7,758 nucleotides of DNA, taken from contig CAKKRA010000086.1 in NCBI GenBank assembly GCA_919902475.1, positions 1 through 7,758 on the forward strand. The letters run 5' to 3'. Below, in pieces: positions 4,415 through 7,758 of this stretch (within the stretch, counting starts at the first letter, position 1; each line of letters opens with the position of its first letter). The DNA is from Nitrospiria bacterium. GTDB taxonomy: Bacteria > Nitrospirota > CAKKRA01 > 9FT-COMBO-42-15. Under the pieces are notes generated by a model. That model worked only from the letters and a program-made list of their open reading frames with translations. It searched no databases and was not told the DNA's origin. Made by a program: the position numbers and the translations under genes.

Positions 4415-6550
4415 CTATGGTGAAACTATTATTGATTGGCTTTGCAAAATTGTAGGTCTTTCCTCTATCCTTATATAATCCACCACCATCTTCTGACGAT
4501 ATTCAATAGTAGACGGATTGCAAAGATACCATAGTTGTTGGACTATATCAATTCCCGTTATATTGACGGGCTCTACAAACTCTACACCTGCATTCTTGAA
4601 TGTAGCAAAGATATTGTATGACCACTCTTTTCCCTGTTCAATGTAAGCTATCCACCTCCCTGTTGTAGCATCCCCCGGTGATACATGGCCAGGAATAGTA
4701 AAAAATAAGCTAAATCCATTGTCAAATTGTATATCAACACCCTGCCAACTTCCGGGACCGTAATCGTTGGAATCGCAATACTGGTAGGGTATTTCTTCAT
4801 TTATACTTATCTCATCAATTTTTATGCTAATCCATGTGTTCTTATTTATGGACATTGGAAATTCTTCGCCAAAGTCATAAGGGAAACAAAAGTCTGAGTA
4901 ACGAATTACGCAGTATGGATTGGTATTGCTTGCTACTTTTTTGTAAGCATCCAATATTATGGTCTGATTAACCCTTGGCAGGTCATTTCCTGGATAACTG
5001 ATGTTCTCTTTTATGAGCTTACCATCCGCAATTTCGTTTATAGTGTGACCATAATAAGGAGAGTTTTGCAATATTAAATCAATGTCAGTATGAAGCCATG
5101 TATGATTGCCATGCAGCCCATTATTCCATTCCTCACGCCAGCCTGCATATTGATAGCCTGCCACAGCATCCTGCTCTGTTCCCATTTTGCCGCGAAAGGC
5201 AAGGGTATATTTGTATTTGTAATAGTCTTGGGGAAGAGAAAAGCTTAATATCTGACTTGTCCCTTGTGATGTCAAAGATATATTCCATGAGCCTAAAAGG
5301 TGTCTGTTTGTATCTGCTGTGTCATAGTAGAGGTTAAATGTCCCATCCATATCCTCAGTAAAACGATTAGATATCTTTACCCCCTTGACTCCGTCCTCTC
5401 TGTCATTTGCATCAATTGTAAAGTCCATGTTTCCACGAAAGAAGTAGTTTAAAAGCCCAGCAGAGTAGCCAACTGCACGGGGAAGGAGAAGCGAGGCATA
5501 GTCAGCATAGACATTTTCATCAAGAAGAAAGCTTAAAGACAAAACAGGTGATGTGGGGTCTGTTGTTAATATATAGTTGGTAAAGTAGCCAGGTTTTACA
5601 AAGCGCTTAATTATCTCACCATCTTTATCTTTTTTTATATAGAAAGTAGTATCTGGTATGTTGTCCTCGCCTATTACAATCTCAGGCAGTTCATTGCCAT
5701 CAATGTAGCTCTGCAAGTTTGTGCTGGATTTGTTGGGATATGTAAAACCGGTAAATTTAGTATCATCCGTTAAAAAATTCGCATTGGAGTATTCAGATAG
5801 ACCGATAGTGTAGGAGGTAGTTACTCCGGGGTTTAAGCCAGTATATGTGTCAGTATCCATAAAAGATTTGATTGAGGAAATAGAGCCGGTAAAGAAAACA
5901 GGAAATGCCGTGGCATTGACAAATTCAACTGGATTTTTTGAAATCCAATTCTCATAACCTACATATGGCAAATAATGTCCGTCATTTCTTGCATGTTCTG
6001 GCACAGACATATCTTGTATCAGATGCATTAACTGCCCCACTCCCCTGAAGGTCTGGGCAAAGTTGGTGTCTCGTTCTGTCTTTGTTGAAGAAGTAAGCGC
6101 CTTGTAGTAATAGTCCCTTACATCAAGCCAAGAGTAGTAGCCGCCTGGGCTCTGGGTGCCTTTATCCTTTAATGCCCAGATAATTGCAGAATCTCCTGAA
6201 AGAAATCCTGTATCCCATATACCACTAAAACCCTGGTCATTTATTGGATTATGAAAATGATTCTTAGAACGAACATAGGGAAGATACCAAGCAGGCCAGT
6301 CTTCGTATTCACCGCCATCACGAAGCCAAAAAGAAATTTTCTGATTTACATTAGTTGATGAATTTAGAATTGGTTCCTCTACACCACCGCTAATTCCAAG
6401 ATTGTCAATTAGATATTGATTTAATGAGAAACCGTTCGGTGTTTGTATCTTGCCAACCCTTTCATTTATAGCCTTATGCGTTTCCACGTTTAAGGCATTC
6501 GCCATGCTTGGCAAAAGTAGCAAAACGATAAACATTCTGATAGTACGCAT
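4415..6550 (-). CDS. Exported zinc-phospholipase C/P1-nuclease-like protein with long C-terminal extension
   Basis: The 711-residue product has a signal peptide (1-19, ending MANA before LNVETHKA). The N-terminal domain fits the zinc-dependent phospholipase C/S1-P1 nuclease fold: H25 in ETHKAIN, NHFHNP at 97-102, and FRGVGQLMHLIQDMSVPEHARND at 168-190, whose H176, D180, H186 and D190 match the family H-x3-D-x5-H metal pattern. A GYSAGLLNYFFRG segment ends this part near residue 373. About 335 further residues look beta-rich and end in a VVDYIRIEE strand, perhaps a lectin-like sandwich; I do not recognise the family. A longer start at 6571 exists, but the ATG at 6550 has GGGAGG 6 nt upstream and opens directly into the signal peptide. 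Residues about 203-375 are closely similar to the truncated paralogue at the right edge. The substrate (phospholipid, nucleic acid or other phosphoester) is unknown. Confidence 0.8.
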   Translation of the reverse strand: MRTIRMFIVLLLLPSMANALNVETHKAINERVGKIQTPNGFSLNQYLIDNLGISGGVEEPILNSSTNVNQKISFWLRDGGEYEDWPAWYLPYVRSKNHFHNPINDQGFSGIWDTGFLSGDSAIIWALKDKGTQSPGGYYSWLDVRDYYYKALTSSTKTERDTNFAQTFRGVGQLMHLIQDMSVPEHARNDGHYLPYVGYENWISKNPVEFVNATAFPVFFTGSISSIKSFMDTDTYTGLNPGVTTSYTIGLSEYSNANFLTDDTKFTGFTYPNKSSTNLQSYIDGNELPEIVIGEDNIPDTTFYIKKDKDGEIIKRFVKPGYFTNYILTTDPTSPVLSLSFLLDENVYADYASLLLPRAVGYSAGLLNYFFRGNMDFTIDANDREDGVKGVKISNRFTEDMDGTFNLYYDTADTNRHLLGSWNISLTSQGTSQILSFSLPQDYYKYKYTLAFRGKMGTEQDAVAGYQYAGWREEWNNGLHGNHTWLHTDIDLILQNSPYYGHTINEIADGKLIKENISYPGNDLPRVNQTIILDAYKKVASNTNPYCVIRYSDFCFPYDFGEEFPMSINKNTWISIKIDEISINEEIPYQYCDSNDYGPGSWQGVDIQFDNGFSLFFTIPGHVSPGDATTGRWIAYIEQGKEWSYNIFATFKNAGVEFVEPVNITGIDIVQQLWYLCNPSTIEYRQKMVVDYIRIEERPTILQSQSIIVSP

Positions 6551-6556
6551 TATTGT

Positions 6557-6562
6557 CCTCCC
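6557..6562 (-). promoter_or_regulatory. Ribosome-binding site that sets the start of the long phospholipase-like gene
   Basis: GGGAGG on the minus strand lies 6 nt before the ATG at 6550 and touches the TAG stop (6564-6562) of the preceding gene. It would be inside the coding region if translation began at the upstream ATG at 6571, so it favours the 6550 start and coupled translation. Confidence 0.75.
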
Positions 6563-7221
6563 TATGGCCACTCTTCCGGTTTGAGTCCTAATGAAATCCT
6601 TTCTTCGTTAGATAATCTTATTAAGTTTTTCATTTTAATAGACGGTATTCCTGGCCCTGGAATAGAAGGCAAACTGTCTCTCCTCTCCTCCCTCGTCTTT
6701 AGCTTAGGTAATTCAACAATGCCGAAAATAACATTCCAACGTTTTAATATTTTGCCTTTAGTCGCTGGAACCTGAGACCTCTGCACTATCTCATCAGTCT
6801 TTCCAACTTCTTTAATAAAGTATTCTTCTATTACATCCAATGACATTTCCATCGGCGGACTCACACGATGCCATGGAAAACTCCCATAGCCTGGCTTGAA
6901 GATAATAAAGTTGGCTTCATTTTCAATTGAAAACGGCTGAATAATCGTAAGGTACGACGGTATATGAAACATCCCCTCTTTATCTGTTAAGGTTTCCCTG
7001 ACTTCTATTATTGAAGAAATTGAGCCTGCACCAAGCCCAATCGTTGCCTTATCATACACTGCCACCACCACAGCCCCTTCTATAGGTTCTTTTGTCTCTG
7101 CATCTATTACCTTACCCTTAAAGGCAGGTTTGTGATATACCATCCACCAGAGGGCATGGGAAGGGGCTACAAAAGTAAAAATTGTAAGCACTATTATAAG
7201 AGAAACAATAATTGTTTTCAT
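6562..7221 (-). CDS. Exported carboxypeptidase-regulatory-like domain protein
   Basis: The 219-residue protein has a clear signal peptide (1-23, ending APSHA before LWWM). A carboxypeptidase-regulatory-like beta-sandwich follows at about 33-115: FKGKVIDAETKEPIEGAVV, then ETLTDKEGMFHIPSY (76-90) and FIIFKPGYGSFP (105-116), the usual DxxTxxPIxGAxV and T-D-x-x-G-x-F signatures. The rest (about 125-219) is charged and not recognised; it ends in LSNEERISLGLKPEEWP. The fold is non-catalytic and usually mediates binding or structure outside the cytoplasm. The ATG overlaps the stop of the upstream phospholipase-like paralogue (7221-7218), with an AAGGTG about 5 nt before it, and the stop lies 11 nt before the next phospholipase-like gene. 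This tight packing implies one transcript and a shared role, possibly as a structural or binding partner of the enzymes. Confidence 0.8.
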   Translation of the reverse strand: MKTIIVSLIIVLTIFTFVAPSHALWWMVYHKPAFKGKVIDAETKEPIEGAVVVAVYDKATIGLGAGSISSIIEVRETLTDKEGMFHIPSYLTIIQPFSIENEANFIIFKPGYGSFPWHRVSPPMEMSLDVIEEYFIKEVGKTDEIVQRSQVPATKGKILKRWNVIFGIVELPKLKTREERRDSLPSIPGPGIPSIKMKNLIRLSNEERISLGLKPEEWP

Positions 7222-7758
7222 ATCATCACCTTTGCCATATCCATCTTCCCACGAAAGAAGTAGTTTAATAGACCTGCAGAGTATCCAAATGCTCTGGGAA
7301 GGAGAAGCGAGGCATAGTCTTTGTAAACATTGTCATCAAGAAGAAAGCTTAAAGACAAAACAGGTGATGTAGGGTCTGTTGTTAAAATAGGATTGGTAAA
7401 GTAACCAGGTGTCACAAAATGCTTAATTATCTCTCCATCTTTATCCTTCTTTATATAAAAGGTAGTATCTGGTATATTGTCCTCGCCTATTACAGTCTCA
7501 GGCAGCTCATTGCCATCAATGTAGCTCTGTAAGTTTGTGCTGGATTTTTTAGGGTATGGAAAGTTTTGTTCATCAAAGATGGTATCTTCACTAAAAAAAT
7601 TGGCATTGGAATATTCTGAGAGACCAAGATTAAGACTTGCTGATGGATTTGCGCCATTGTATTGGTTGGTATCAAAAAGACTGGAGATATCTTGAATTGC
7701 GCCGCTAAAGAAAGTAGGAAATGCTGTGGCATTGACAAAATCAACTGGATTTCTTGAA
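7218..7758 (-). CDS. Zinc-phospholipase C/P1-nuclease-like paralogue, partial (5' end beyond window)
   Basis: The minus-strand frame is open without a stop from the window edge to the TGA at 7220-7218 (180 sense codons or slightly fewer). Its product aligns with residues about 203-375 of the long protein at 4415-6550: NPVDFVNATAFP, then SSTNLQSYIDGNELPE, then FYIKKDKDGEIIK, and GYSAGLLNYFFRGKMD. Five residues later (AKVMI) it stops, where the other copy continues for about 335 more residues. Similarity at DNA level ends abruptly near 7240. The zinc-ligand part must lie outside the window. The ATGATATGA junction overlaps the next gene's start, suggesting that the short form is a functioning, co-translated gene and not debris. 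A GTG inside the frame at 7415 is not a credible start because homology runs well upstream of it. Confidence 0.8.
   Translation of the reverse strand, partial: SRNPVDFVNATAFPTFFSGAIQDISSLFDTNQYNGANPSASLNLGLSEYSNANFFSEDTIFDEQNFPYPKKSSTNLQSYIDGNELPETVIGEDNIPDTTFYIKKDKDGEIIKHFVTPGYFTNPILTTDPTSPVLSLSFLLDDNVYKDYASLLLPRAFGYSAGLLNYFFRGKMDMAKVMI

Noticed and set aside
6551..6571. Upstream ATG at 6571 as start of the long phospholipase-like gene.
   Set aside because: It would put the strong GGGAGG site inside the gene, add seven residues before the signal peptide, and overlap the preceding gene; the 6550 start explains all of these better.
7218..7415. A separate 65-residue gene starting with GTG at 7415.
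   Set aside because: The frame stays open to the window edge and the upstream residues align with the long paralogue, so this is the tail of a larger gene.
7490..7744. An 84-residue minus-strand frame within the partial paralogue.
   Set aside because: It is out of frame with the homologous reading and has no recognisable features.

Overview
The window is an AT-rich stretch of bacterial chromosome. Apart from a toxin-antitoxin remnant at the left end, every gene runs on the minus strand. Several products carry export signals and one is a CuA-like cupredoxin, which fits a Gram-negative-type respiring bacterium. The gene mix (TIGR02032-type FAD reductase, PPC/DUF296 protein, P1-nuclease-like exported proteins with carboxypeptidase-regulatory-like partners) reminds me of Nitrospirota or deltaproteobacterial-type genomes. 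That placement is an impression from protein families and has not been tested.

Left part (1-1472): a HigBA-type module on the plus strand has a toxin broken by a frameshift and an intact antitoxin. An ORF6N-domain gene on the minus strand follows, bracketed by two 85-bp direct repeats (4 mismatches, no gaps). The gene contains a perfect 13-bp-arm palindrome, and a GC-rich hairpin repeat lies just past its stop. This looks like accessory DNA.

Middle part (1473-4342, minus strand): a PPC/DUF296 protein with a good promoter; a nucleotidyltransferase coupled by an ATGA overlap to a 57-residue upstream gene, a layout like that of toxin-antitoxin pairs; a geranylgeranyl-reductase-family flavoprotein; and a small exported CuA-like cupredoxin lacking the usual methionine ligand. 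Two of these transcription units show a possible promoter almost touching the start codon and no Shine-Dalgarno sequence, suggesting leaderless mRNAs.

Right part (4415-7758, minus strand): a tightly packed operon of exported proteins. It begins with a P1-nuclease/zinc-phospholipase-C-like protein (5' end beyond the window), overlaps by ATGA a signal-peptide protein with a carboxypeptidase-regulatory-like fold, and 11 nt later continues into a second, longer copy of the phospholipase-like protein with about 335 extra C-terminal residues. The two copies share about 519 bp of strongly similar DNA, conserved in patches. This duplicated enzyme/beta-sandwich-partner operon is the best candidate for a poorly described system here. 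The ORF6N gene with its flanking repeats is second.
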